29,599 bases of DNA. Source: DTBU01 sp964568845 (lineage in GTDB: Archaea; Thermoproteota; CALKCG01; B24). Location of the stretch: the NCBI GenBank assembly GCA_964568845.1, contig CAZMSC010000019.1, positions 1 through 29,599 of the forward strand, written 5' to 3'. A program made the position numbers and the translations under genes. The notes below the pieces were generated by a model that was not told the DNA's origin, ran no database searches, and was given only the letters and a program-made list of their open reading frames with translations. Of the stretch, positions 23,717 to 29,599 are shown in pieces (position 1 is the stretch's first letter; each line of letters begins with the position of its first letter).

Positions 23717-23780
23717 TCCATCTCGGCTTCCACTGTAGAATGCTCCGGCTTGAGCTGGATATCTAACTTTGAAAGTCCAT
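23717..23780 (-). other. Missing N-terminal segment of the MEMO gene, out of frame with the likely start ATG
   Basis: Upstream of TTG 23716 the same frame reads VRYPAQAGAFYSGSRDG, the typical MEMO N-terminus, but then reaches a stop without any ATG, GTG or TTG. An ATG at 23780, preceded by GAGGTG and about 35 bases from a TATA-like box, is one frame off. Removing one base between them (for example an A of the AAA at 23768-23770) would join them as MDFQVRYPAQ. This is either a sequencing or assembly error or a real frameshift. Confidence 0.6.
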
Positions 23781-23810
23781 CACCTCTAAATAGTATAAAG
23801 CATAGGGTGG

Positions 23811-23819
23811 AATATTTAT
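23811..23819. promoter_or_regulatory. Possible shared TATA region between the MEMO and aroC operons
   Basis: AATATTTAT (ATAAATATT on the minus strand) lies in the 83-base divergent region. It is about 35 bases from the likely MEMO ATG at 23780 and about 50 from the aroC ATG at 23864. A second element, CTCTAAATAC near 23834-23843, is a better-placed candidate for aroC. Confidence 0.35.
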
Positions 23820-23863
23820 CTTCCCCCTAGAAGACTCTAAATACTTCTTATCCTTTAAAAATT

Positions 23864-24970
23864 ATGGTGTATCGTTTGAATTCCATAGGCCGTAGCCTTC
23901 TGATGACCGTTTTCGGTGAAAGTCACGGCGAGGTTGTAGGGGTTATTTTAGACGGGTGCCCCGCCGGACTACCCCTAAGCTTTGAAGATATTCAAAGAGA
24001 GGTTGATAAGAGGAGGCCTGGCGGCGACCTATCCACAGCTAGAGTAGAGACGGATAAAGTTGAGCTTAAATCCGGAGTTTTCCGTGGACGTACAACCGGT
24101 GCGCCAATATGCATGATTGTAAGGAATTTAGACGTAGATTCAACCGTCTATGAAGAGTTTAGATTTAAACCTAGACCTGGTCATGCTGACTATACAGCTT
24201 ACGTCAGATACGGTGGATTCAACGACTATAGGGGTGGAGGGATGTTCTCAGGACGTATGACGGTAGCTTACGTTATGGCTGGAGCCGTAGCTAAAAAACT
24301 ACTTTCAACGATAGGTGTTGAAGTTTACGCCCATACGGTTCAAATAGGGCATGTCAAACTTGAGAGAGAGGTAAGTCTAGAAGAACTTAAGACAGGAGTC
24401 TATACCAGCCACGTCAGATGTGTAGACGAGAAGGTTTCCGAGGAGATGGAGCGTGCTATAATGGAGGCTGCGGCCAAATCCGATAGTGTCGGAGGAGTTG
24501 TTGAAGGTTTAGCATTCAACGTCCCGGCTGGTTTGGGAGACCCACTATTCGGAAGCCTTGATGGAGATATCGCCCATTTGATATTCAATATTCCCGCAGT
24601 TAAAGCGGTGGAGTTTGGTGTCGGCGTTAAAGCAGCATCTATGACGGGGTCTGAATTTAACGACCAGTACGTTTATAGAAACGGTAGAGTGGAGACTTTG
24701 ACCAACAATTCAGGTGGTATTTTAGGAGGGCTATCTAACGGCATGCCTATAGTGGTCAGAGCAACCTTTAAGCCGACTCCTTCAATAGCTAGGAGGCAGA
24801 AGACTGTTGAGCTTCTTAAAAGGGAGGAGACCTTTATAGAAGTTGTAGGCAGATACGACCCCTGTGTAGTTCCGCGAGCAGTACCAGTTGTTGAAGCCTG
24901 CTTAGCATTTGTAATAGCAGACCACTGTTTAACACTGGGATTAATACCAAAAGTTTTTGAGAACGCTTAA
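23864..24970 (+). CDS. aroC: Chorismate synthase
   Basis: A 368-residue enzyme converting 5-enolpyruvylshikimate 3-phosphate to chorismate with reduced FMN, the last common step of aromatic amino acid synthesis. Seen: all three classical signatures, namely GESHGEVVGVILDGCPAG near the N-terminus, GHADYTAYVRYGG followed by DYRGGGMFSGRMT (the second), and NSGGILGGLSNGMPIVVR (the third), plus RRPGGDLSTAR. There is no flavin reductase domain, so it is monofunctional and needs reduced flavin from elsewhere. ATG 23864 directly begins the family N-terminus. It opens the rightward operon and is followed after about 50 bases by the next enzyme of phenylalanine synthesis. No other shikimate gene is in the window. 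Confidence 0.97.
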   Translation: MVYRLNSIGRSLLMTVFGESHGEVVGVILDGCPAGLPLSFEDIQREVDKRRPGGDLSTARVETDKVELKSGVFRGRTTGAPICMIVRNLDVDSTVYEEFRFKPRPGHADYTAYVRYGGFNDYRGGGMFSGRMTVAYVMAGAVAKKLLSTIGVEVYAHTVQIGHVKLEREVSLEELKTGVYTSHVRCVDEKVSEEMERAIMEAAAKSDSVGGVVEGLAFNVPAGLGDPLFGSLDGDIAHLIFNIPAVKAVEFGVGVKAASMTGSEFNDQYVYRNGRVETLTNNSGGILGGLSNGMPIVVRATFKPTPSIARRQKTVELLKREETFIEVVGRYDPCVVPRAVPVVEACLAFVIADHCLTLGLIPKVFENA

Positions 24971-25019
24971 GAAGAGGAAGAATGTATCAACTACAATTTA
25001 GTTGAAGGTGGATATTTCA

Positions 25020-26102
25020 TTGGAAATAGAAGAGCTGAGGAAACGTATAGATCAAGCAGATTTAGAATTGCTTAAACTCCTCAAGGAGAGAGCTGAATTA
25101 GCCAGTGAGATTTTAGAGATTAAGAGGAAGCTAGGCTTACCGTTTAAAGATGTTAAACGCGAGAGGGAGATACTTGAGAGAGTGAAGGCTAAAGCCGTGG
25201 AACTCTCCCTAGACCCAGCCCTTACAGAGGATATCTTTAAAAAGATAATAGGCTTGTCTACGTCATTTTACCGCGACATTAGCATAGCGTACTTAGGACC
25301 AAAAGGTTCATTTACGGAGATCGCCGCTATGAAGTTTCTAAATGAAGCTAATGTACGGTATATACCCAAGCCAACTATACGTGAAGTCTTTAGAAGCGTT
25401 GAAGCTGGCGACGTAGATATGGGGGTGGTGCCGATTGAGAATTCCATTGAAGGCTCTGTAAACGTCACATTAGATCTTCTTTTAGATACCCCTCTGAAAA
25501 TCTACGGTGAAGTAGAGCTTAGGGTGGACCACTGTTTACTCGTAAGCCCGGGATCCACTACGGAAGATATACGGGTTATCTTTTCACATCCTCAGGCTAT
25601 AGCCCAGTGTAGAGCATTCCTAGAGACCGTAATCCCCCACGCTGAAATAGTAGAAGTGAATAGCACTTCTAAAGCCGCTGAAATCGTTAGAAGTCTAAGG
25701 GGAGCTGCAGCCATAGCGTCTGAACACACGGCATCCATATATGGTTTAGAAGTTTTAGCCAGATCTATACAGGACTACCATGACAACTACACGAGGTTTA
25801 TCGTCTTAAGCTTAAGTGAGCATCCATCTACTGGCTTCGATAAAACGTCGCTCGTATTTTCAGTACCCAATAAACCTGGTGCTCTATACAATGCGTTGGA
25901 GCCGTTTGCCTTGAAAAACGTAAATTTGACTAAAATAGAGTCTAGGCCGACTAGAGGCAAACCTTGGGACTACGTGTTCTACATGGATATGGAGGGGCAT
26001 AGGCTCGACAGCAATGTGAGGGAGGCCATAGGTGAGCTTGAAGCGAGGGCGAGTTTTCTAAAGGTTTTGGGGAGCTATCCAATGGCGAGGAGGGGGTCTT
26101 AG
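25020..26102 (+). CDS. pheA: Chorismate mutase-prephenate dehydratase (P-protein)
   Basis: A 360-residue bifunctional enzyme taking chorismate to phenylpyruvate. Residues 1 to about 80 are an AroQ-type helical chorismate mutase (EELRKRIDQADLELLKLL, then Lys-rich KRKLGLPFKDVKRE). The prephenate dehydratase domain follows, with AYLGPKGSFTEIAA, VVPIENSIEGSVN and the catalytic Thr in DNYTRFIVLS. A C-terminal ACT domain (SLVFSVPNKPGALYNAL, KIESRPTRGKPWDYVFY) is the phenylalanine-sensing site, so feedback control is likely. The frame opens at TTG 25002, but TTG 25020 has GGTGG eight bases ahead and begins with EIEELRKRID, the usual mutase start. Its stop lies one base before the UbiD gene, tying aromatic and isoprenoid genes into one operon. 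Confidence 0.94.
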   Translation: MEIEELRKRIDQADLELLKLLKERAELASEILEIKRKLGLPFKDVKREREILERVKAKAVELSLDPALTEDIFKKIIGLSTSFYRDISIAYLGPKGSFTEIAAMKFLNEANVRYIPKPTIREVFRSVEAGDVDMGVVPIENSIEGSVNVTLDLLLDTPLKIYGEVELRVDHCLLVSPGSTTEDIRVIFSHPQAIAQCRAFLETVIPHAEIVEVNSTSKAAEIVRSLRGAAAIASEHTASIYGLEVLARSIQDYHDNYTRFIVLSLSEHPSTGFDKTSLVFSVPNKPGALYNALEPFALKNVNLTKIESRPTRGKPWDYVFYMDMEGHRLDSNVREAIGELEARASFLKVLGSYPMARRGS

Positions 26103-26103
26103 A

Positions 26104-27363
26104 TTGCTTAGGAGGTTCTTAGAGGAGGTTGAAACCGTTTACGTGGATGATGAAGTAGACCCAGACTATGGTTTTACAGAATACCTTAAGAAGACAGATG
26201 CCCCAGTGGTATTTCGAAGAGTGAGGGGATACCCGAGTTTAAACGTAGTTGGAAACCTGTGTAGCTCTAGAAGGATGATATCTAGAGCCTTGAAAGTTCC
26301 ATATGAACGTATTCAAGAAGCTTGGGCAGATGCTTTAGAACACCCCAAGCCCTACGGATATGTAGACTACGCTGAATTCATGGAAAATGTCTACGAGAAG
26401 CCGGACGTCATAAGATACTTGCCATTTCCAATATTTTACAAGGGTCTTAAACGACGTTACGCAACCGGAACAATAGTGTTGGCTAGGGACCCCGAAACTG
26501 GCAGGATGAATGCATCTTTCCATAGGCTTATGCTACTTGAGAAGAATAGACTGGCCATAAGAATTGTTCCGAGGGATCTTTACAGGTTCTACGTTCTCAA
26601 CCGTGAATCTGGTAGAGACACGAAGATCGCCGTGGTATCCGGCGTCCATCCGGCTATATGCATGGCCGCCGCCACCTCATACCCAGACTTAAACGAGTTG
26701 CAGACCGCAGAGGTCTTCCATGAATTTAAATGCGTGAACGTAGATGGGCTTGATGTGCCTGCTGAGGCGGAAATCGTTATGGTGGGTAGAATTCTCAAAG
26801 ATGAGGAGGCTGAAGAAGGACCATTCGTAGATCTTACTGAGACAGTCGATGCGGTTAGAAGACAACCCATTCTAGAAGTTGATAGACTCTACATGAAGAG
26901 CAACCCGATATGGCACGTAATTTTACCCGGCGGTTTGGAGCATAAACACTTGATGGGTATTCCGCAGGAAGCTAGAATGCTTAAGATAATCAGAAACACC
27001 GTACCAACCGTCAAGAAAGTCTATCTTACAGCCGGCGGTTGTTGCTGGCTTCACGCGGTCGTCGCGATCAGGAAAGTGAGTGAGGGTGATGGCAAAAATG
27101 CAGGTTTAGCTGCTCTAGCGGCTCATCCGAGCCTGAAGATGGTGGTGGTTGTAGACGATGATATAGATGTTGAAAACCCTAACGATGTTGAATGGGCTTT
27201 AGCGACGAGACTACAGCCCGATAAAGGAGTTGTGATAATTCCAGGCGTTAGAGGTTCAAGTCTAGACCCATCTCAGGGGAAGACTGGCTTAACGTCTAAA
27301 TGGATCATAGATGCTACTATTCCACTAGAGGCCGATGTAAACTCTTTCAGGAGGATCCTCTAA
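26104..27363 (+). CDS. UbiD-family trans-anhydromevalonate 5-phosphate decarboxylase
   Basis: A 419-residue UbiD-type decarboxylase that depends on prenylated FMN. In this genomic setting it is predicted to decarboxylate trans-anhydromevalonate 5-phosphate to isopentenyl phosphate in the archaeal mevalonate pathway, as shown for Aeropyrum. Seen: GYPSLNVVGNLCSSRR near the N-terminus, AATSYPDLNELQTAEVFH, PAEAEIVMVGRI, FVDLTETVDAVR, the catalytic-region Glu/His segment LPGGLEHKHLMGIPQEA and the C-terminal GVVIIPGVRGSSLDPS. TTG 26104 starts the gene with AGGAGGGGG seven bases upstream, inside the end of pheA. The dehydratase subunits follow directly. No UbiX-type flavin prenyltransferase is in the window, so the cofactor enzyme is encoded elsewhere. 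Annotation as a 4-hydroxybenzoate decarboxylase would be misleading here. Confidence 0.88.
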   Translation: MLRRFLEEVETVYVDDEVDPDYGFTEYLKKTDAPVVFRRVRGYPSLNVVGNLCSSRRMISRALKVPYERIQEAWADALEHPKPYGYVDYAEFMENVYEKPDVIRYLPFPIFYKGLKRRYATGTIVLARDPETGRMNASFHRLMLLEKNRLAIRIVPRDLYRFYVLNRESGRDTKIAVVSGVHPAICMAAATSYPDLNELQTAEVFHEFKCVNVDGLDVPAEAEIVMVGRILKDEEAEEGPFVDLTETVDAVRRQPILEVDRLYMKSNPIWHVILPGGLEHKHLMGIPQEARMLKIIRNTVPTVKKVYLTAGGCCWLHAVVAIRKVSEGDGKNAGLAALAAHPSLKMVVVVDDDIDVENPNDVEWALATRLQPDKGVVIIPGVRGSSLDPSQGKTGLTSKWIIDATIPLEADVNSFRRIL

Positions 27364-27366
27364 GCC

Positions 27367-28566
27367 TTGTACCTGACGGGTGAAGAGGAACGTATCCTTA
27401 AGGGTGAGGAGGGATATGCTAAACAGAAGGCTATGGAGATTCTCACGGTTTTAGGAGACATATATGGTGCTGACAGACTTATACCTGTATCTTCGGCTCA
27501 AATTGCAGGTGTAAGCTATACATCTCTGGGAGATGAGGGTATAGAGTGGCTTGAATCTCTACAAGATTGCCGTGTAGTAGTACCAGCTATGCTTAATCCA
27601 GCGAGCATAGACCTTGAAAATTGGAGGGAAATGGGTATATCATATGAATATGCATGCAAACAACTCAGGATAATAGATGCGTATAGGCGGTTGGGCGTTA
27701 AACCTATATGCTCCTGCACGCCATACCTTGTAGGTCTAGTCCCTAGGTTTGGTGAACACGTAGCTTGGTCTGAGTCTTCAGCCATATGTTATGCAAACTC
27801 GGTTTTAGGTGCTAGAACAAACCGGGAAGGCGGACCTTCTGCGTTAGCCTCAGCCATAGTCGGTAAAACCCCCGACTACGGATATCACTTAGATGAGAAC
27901 CGTAAGGCTACTGTGCTGATCGACGTAAACGTTGAACTTGAAACGTTGAGCGACTACAGCGCTATGGGCTATTGGGTTGGTAGAACTGTGGGTTTAGGTG
28001 TTCCATATTTTCGGGGTTTAAAACCTCGTTTTAGCGAAGAACTTAAAGCCTTAGGGGCCGGTTTGGGAACAGCAGGCAGTATTGCGCTATATCACGTTGA
28101 AGGAGTCACACCTGAGTATTATGAAGCGTTAAACGGTCAAGTCGAAAAATTAAACTTCACTGATAGAGATCTTAGAGAGGTCTACTGTGAATACTTTAAA
28201 CCAGTAGATGAATCTGTAGAACTGGCAGCTGTGGGTTGTCCACACATGTCCCTTATGGAGCTTGAAGAAGCGGCTAAACTCCTCAAAAATAGACGTGTGA
28301 AGAGAGGCTGTAAACTCTGGCTTTTCACGTCCATAGCCGTTAAAAGGTTGGCTGAGAGATGTGGCTTCCTCAAGATTATAAGAGAGGCTGGTGGAGAGGT
28401 GTATGTGGACTGCTGTATGGCCTTGGCTCCACTTAAAAGTCTAGGCATTAGAAATGTCGCTGTGGATAGTGCTAAAGCAGCCTTTTATACCCGTCTATTG
28501 ACACGTGTAAACGTGTTTTTTGGAGATTTTAAAAGCTGCATATACTCCATTACGGAGGGCCAGTGA
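27367..28566 (+). CDS. Phosphomevalonate dehydratase large subunit (aconitase X)
   Basis: A 399-residue aconitase-X catalytic subunit. With its small subunit it dehydrates mevalonate 5-phosphate to trans-anhydromevalonate 5-phosphate. Seen: the N-terminal YLTGEEERILKGEEGYAKQ, CSCTPYLVG (Cys115/117), a conserved segment AICYANSVLGARTNREGG, VGCPHMSLMELE (Cys291) and VDCCMALAPLK (Cys349/350). The latter three sites probably supply the Fe-S cluster ligands. The other AcnX activity, cis-3-hydroxyproline dehydration, is unlikely next to isoprenoid genes. TTG 27367 begins four bases after the UbiD stop, with AGGAGG 12 bases ahead. It overlaps the small subunit gene as GTGA, consistent with stoichiometric translation. 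Confidence 0.9.
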   Translation: MYLTGEEERILKGEEGYAKQKAMEILTVLGDIYGADRLIPVSSAQIAGVSYTSLGDEGIEWLESLQDCRVVVPAMLNPASIDLENWREMGISYEYACKQLRIIDAYRRLGVKPICSCTPYLVGLVPRFGEHVAWSESSAICYANSVLGARTNREGGPSALASAIVGKTPDYGYHLDENRKATVLIDVNVELETLSDYSAMGYWVGRTVGLGVPYFRGLKPRFSEELKALGAGLGTAGSIALYHVEGVTPEYYEALNGQVEKLNFTDRDLREVYCEYFKPVDESVELAAVGCPHMSLMELEEAAKLLKNRRVKRGCKLWLFTSIAVKRLAERCGFLKIIREAGGEVYVDCCMALAPLKSLGIRNVAVDSAKAAFYTRLLTRVNVFFGDFKSCIYSITEGQ

Positions 28567-28961
28567 AAGTGATCATAAAGTGTAGACGTATATCTGGAGG
28601 ATATGGAGAAGGTTATGCACTAGTATCTCCTGAGCCTATAAGCTTCTTCGGCCAAATCGACAGAAACACTGGTGTTGTATGTGATGAAAGGCACCCGCTC
28701 TACGGTGAGTCTATAGCTGGTAGGGTCTTAGTCTTCCAAAGCGGTAAGGGTTCAACCGTAGGCTCATACGTCATTTACGGTTTAGCTAAAAGGGGAAAAG
28801 CACCGTCAGCCATGATATGTATGGAGGCGGAGCCTATAGTTGCAGTCGGAGCTGTAATTGCAAATATACCCATGGTTGATAGACCTGAGAGGAACGTATT
28901 TAAAAACGGAGATTTTATAAAGGTTTATGCCGATAGGGGTTTGATAGAGGTTTTAGACTAG
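28563..28961 (+). CDS. Phosphomevalonate dehydratase small subunit (DUF126)
   Basis: A 132-residue swivelling-domain protein, the small partner of aconitase X. Seen: a beta-rich start (KVIIKCRRISGGYGEGYAL), then ISFFGQIDRNTGVV and the conserved loop VFQSGKGSTVGSYVIYGL, whose Ser residues are the likely active-site contribution to the dehydratase, and EPIVAVGAVIANIP. In some bacteria the two parts are fused; here they are separate genes, as in other archaea. GTG 28563 overlaps the TGA of the large subunit gene. Its last nine bases overlap the end of the convergent DUF523-like gene. It ends the rightward operon. Confidence 0.92.
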   Translation: MKVIIKCRRISGGYGEGYALVSPEPISFFGQIDRNTGVVCDERHPLYGESIAGRVLVFQSGKGSTVGSYVIYGLAKRGKAPSAMICMEAEPIVAVGAVIANIPMVDRPERNVFKNGDFIKVYADRGLIEVLD

Positions 28962-29549
28962 TTCTTTCATACCCTTTATACGCGTTATAAGGGCGTGTGA
29001 GATATCTGAAATAGACTCCGTTAATCTCCTGCCGTCTAAACCGTAGAAAGCTGTATTCAACCCTTCGGATAGCGCCAACTTCTCCAGCAATTCCATAAAG
29101 ATCCCTCTACCTGCAACTCTAACACTAGCATCTGAGATTCGGTGTGAGGTAAACTCTACCCCACACGATGGGCTTCCCTCAATACCTACGATCGCTAGAA
29201 TTTCTAATCTAGGTTTGATTGAAAGCTCTTTAAAAGTCTTCAATTCCCGTATGACGCTTTCAGCTAAAATCCTACAATGGTTTACAAACCCGGGGAGGGC
29301 CTCATAATCGTCACGGGTCATAGGTCTCCTAGGGTTTCCCAGCAGGTTGAACTCTGGACAAGGAAGCTGGTATAAGCCAACACCCATCGGTTTGAGCTTT
29401 TCAAGGAAATCCGATACAAAGCCTTCTGTCCAAGCACCTGAACCGCCGTCCCAAAACCATCTCGTTGCCTGATTGAGTATGCAGTGGGCTACGGCTACTA
29501 TGTACTTCGAATATAAGTAACCGCTCAAACCTTTAGTTTGAGTATGCAT
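28953..29549 (-). CDS. DUF523/TudS-like three-cysteine protein
   Basis: A 198-residue protein with the spaced motifs of the DUF523/TudS superfamily: AHCILNQATR (Cys23), QLPCPEFNLLGNPRRP (Cys64) and GIEGSPSCG (Cys129). In TudS these three cysteines hold a [4Fe-4S] cluster that removes sulfur from thiouracil. This archaeal branch is divergent (PCPE and GSPSCG retained), and its reaction is not established; desulfuration or tRNA/thiolated-base salvage are possibilities only. It has no membrane segment or clear signal peptide. The ATG at 29549 has a TATA-like box about 31 bases ahead. It is convergent with, and overlaps by nine bases, the phosphomevalonate dehydratase gene. Confidence 0.72.
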   Translation of the reverse strand: MHTQTKGLSGYLYSKYIVAVAHCILNQATRWFWDGGSGAWTEGFVSDFLEKLKPMGVGLYQLPCPEFNLLGNPRRPMTRDDYEALPGFVNHCRILAESVIRELKTFKELSIKPRLEILAIVGIEGSPSCGVEFTSHRISDASVRVAGRGIFMELLEKLALSEGLNTAFYGLDGRRLTESISDISHALITRIKGMKELV

Positions 29550-29575
29550 CTATCTAACCCTTGTAATTAAACTTC

Positions 29576-29583
29576 GTTTAAAG
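29576..29583 (-). promoter_or_regulatory. TATA-like box for the DUF523-like gene
   Basis: The minus strand CTTTAAAC is centred about 31 bases ahead of the ATG at 29549, with no obvious ribosome binding site between, suggesting a leaderless transcript. Confidence 0.4.
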
Positions 29584-29599
29584 GTACATAAAAACCACT

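Noticed and set aside
27367..28961. Annotation as aconitase or hydroxyproline dehydratase
   Set aside because: Both belong to the same superfamily, but the neighbouring UbiD, isopentenyl phosphate kinase and mevalonate kinase genes point to phosphomevalonate dehydratase.
1..29599. CRISPR arrays, tRNA/rRNA genes, insertion sequences or integrated elements
   Set aside because: Reading through the gaps I saw no regularly spaced repeats, tRNA T-loop/acceptor patterns, transposase motifs or terminal inverted repeats. I cannot run covariance models, so a diverged small RNA could be missed.

Overview
The window is archaeal chromosome, apparently from an anaerobic and probably thermophilic archaeon of the TACK type. 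Evidence for an archaeon: ABCE1/Rli1 with its N-terminal Fe-S domain, ribosomal protein eS1 (S3Ae), KEOPS subunit Pcc1, archaeal GTP-dependent dephospho-CoA kinase, type 2 IPP isomerase, isopentenyl phosphate kinase, and TATA-like boxes 30-40 nt ahead of several start codons. Many genes appear to start with TTG or GTG behind GGTG/GGAGG-type ribosome binding sites. A tungsten-type aldehyde ferredoxin oxidoreductase suggests anaerobic life. I cannot name the lineage more precisely.

Layout. 1-8480: the tail of an unknown gene, a gene-poor gap with possible remnants, a nitroreductase/TIM-barrel pair, a sugar nucleotidyltransferase, an aldo/keto reductase, a radical SAM/SPASM protein, ABCE1, a low-complexity tract that may encode a 46-residue Glu/Trp protein, an ABC ATPase without a permease, and dephospho-CoA kinase. 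8620-11216: RecJ-like DHH nuclease, Pcc1 and eS1, an informational cluster usually also holding S15, which is absent. 11213-13840: divergent FGGY sugar kinase and Na+/Ca2+-exchanger-type antiporter.

13904-19057 (minus strand) is the most unusual metabolic region: a NagA-like amidohydrolase, then a tight three-gene operon with its own promoter. That operon encodes an aldolase-fold paralogue lacking the Schiff-base lysine, a class I (DhnA/FbaB-type) aldolase fused to a four-cluster ferredoxin domain, and an aldehyde ferredoxin oxidoreductase. The fusion suggests that an aldehyde made by the aldolase is oxidised by the AOR and that the electrons leave through the ferredoxin domain.

19136-28961 carries the archaeal modified mevalonate pathway from mevalonate to geranylgeranyl diphosphate as two divergent operons. 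Leftward: MEMO-like protein, mevalonate kinase, isopentenyl phosphate kinase, type 2 IPP isomerase, GGPP synthase. Rightward: chorismate synthase, chorismate mutase-prephenate dehydratase, UbiD-type anhydromevalonate-phosphate decarboxylase, and the large and small subunits of phosphomevalonate dehydratase (aconitase X). Membrane-lipid and aromatic amino acid synthesis thus share a locus. Two oddities need checking: an apparent one-base frameshift at the start of the MEMO gene, and His in place of a normally conserved Gln in the isomerase. A DUF523/TudS-like three-cysteine protein ends the window, overlapping the dehydratase gene tail to tail.
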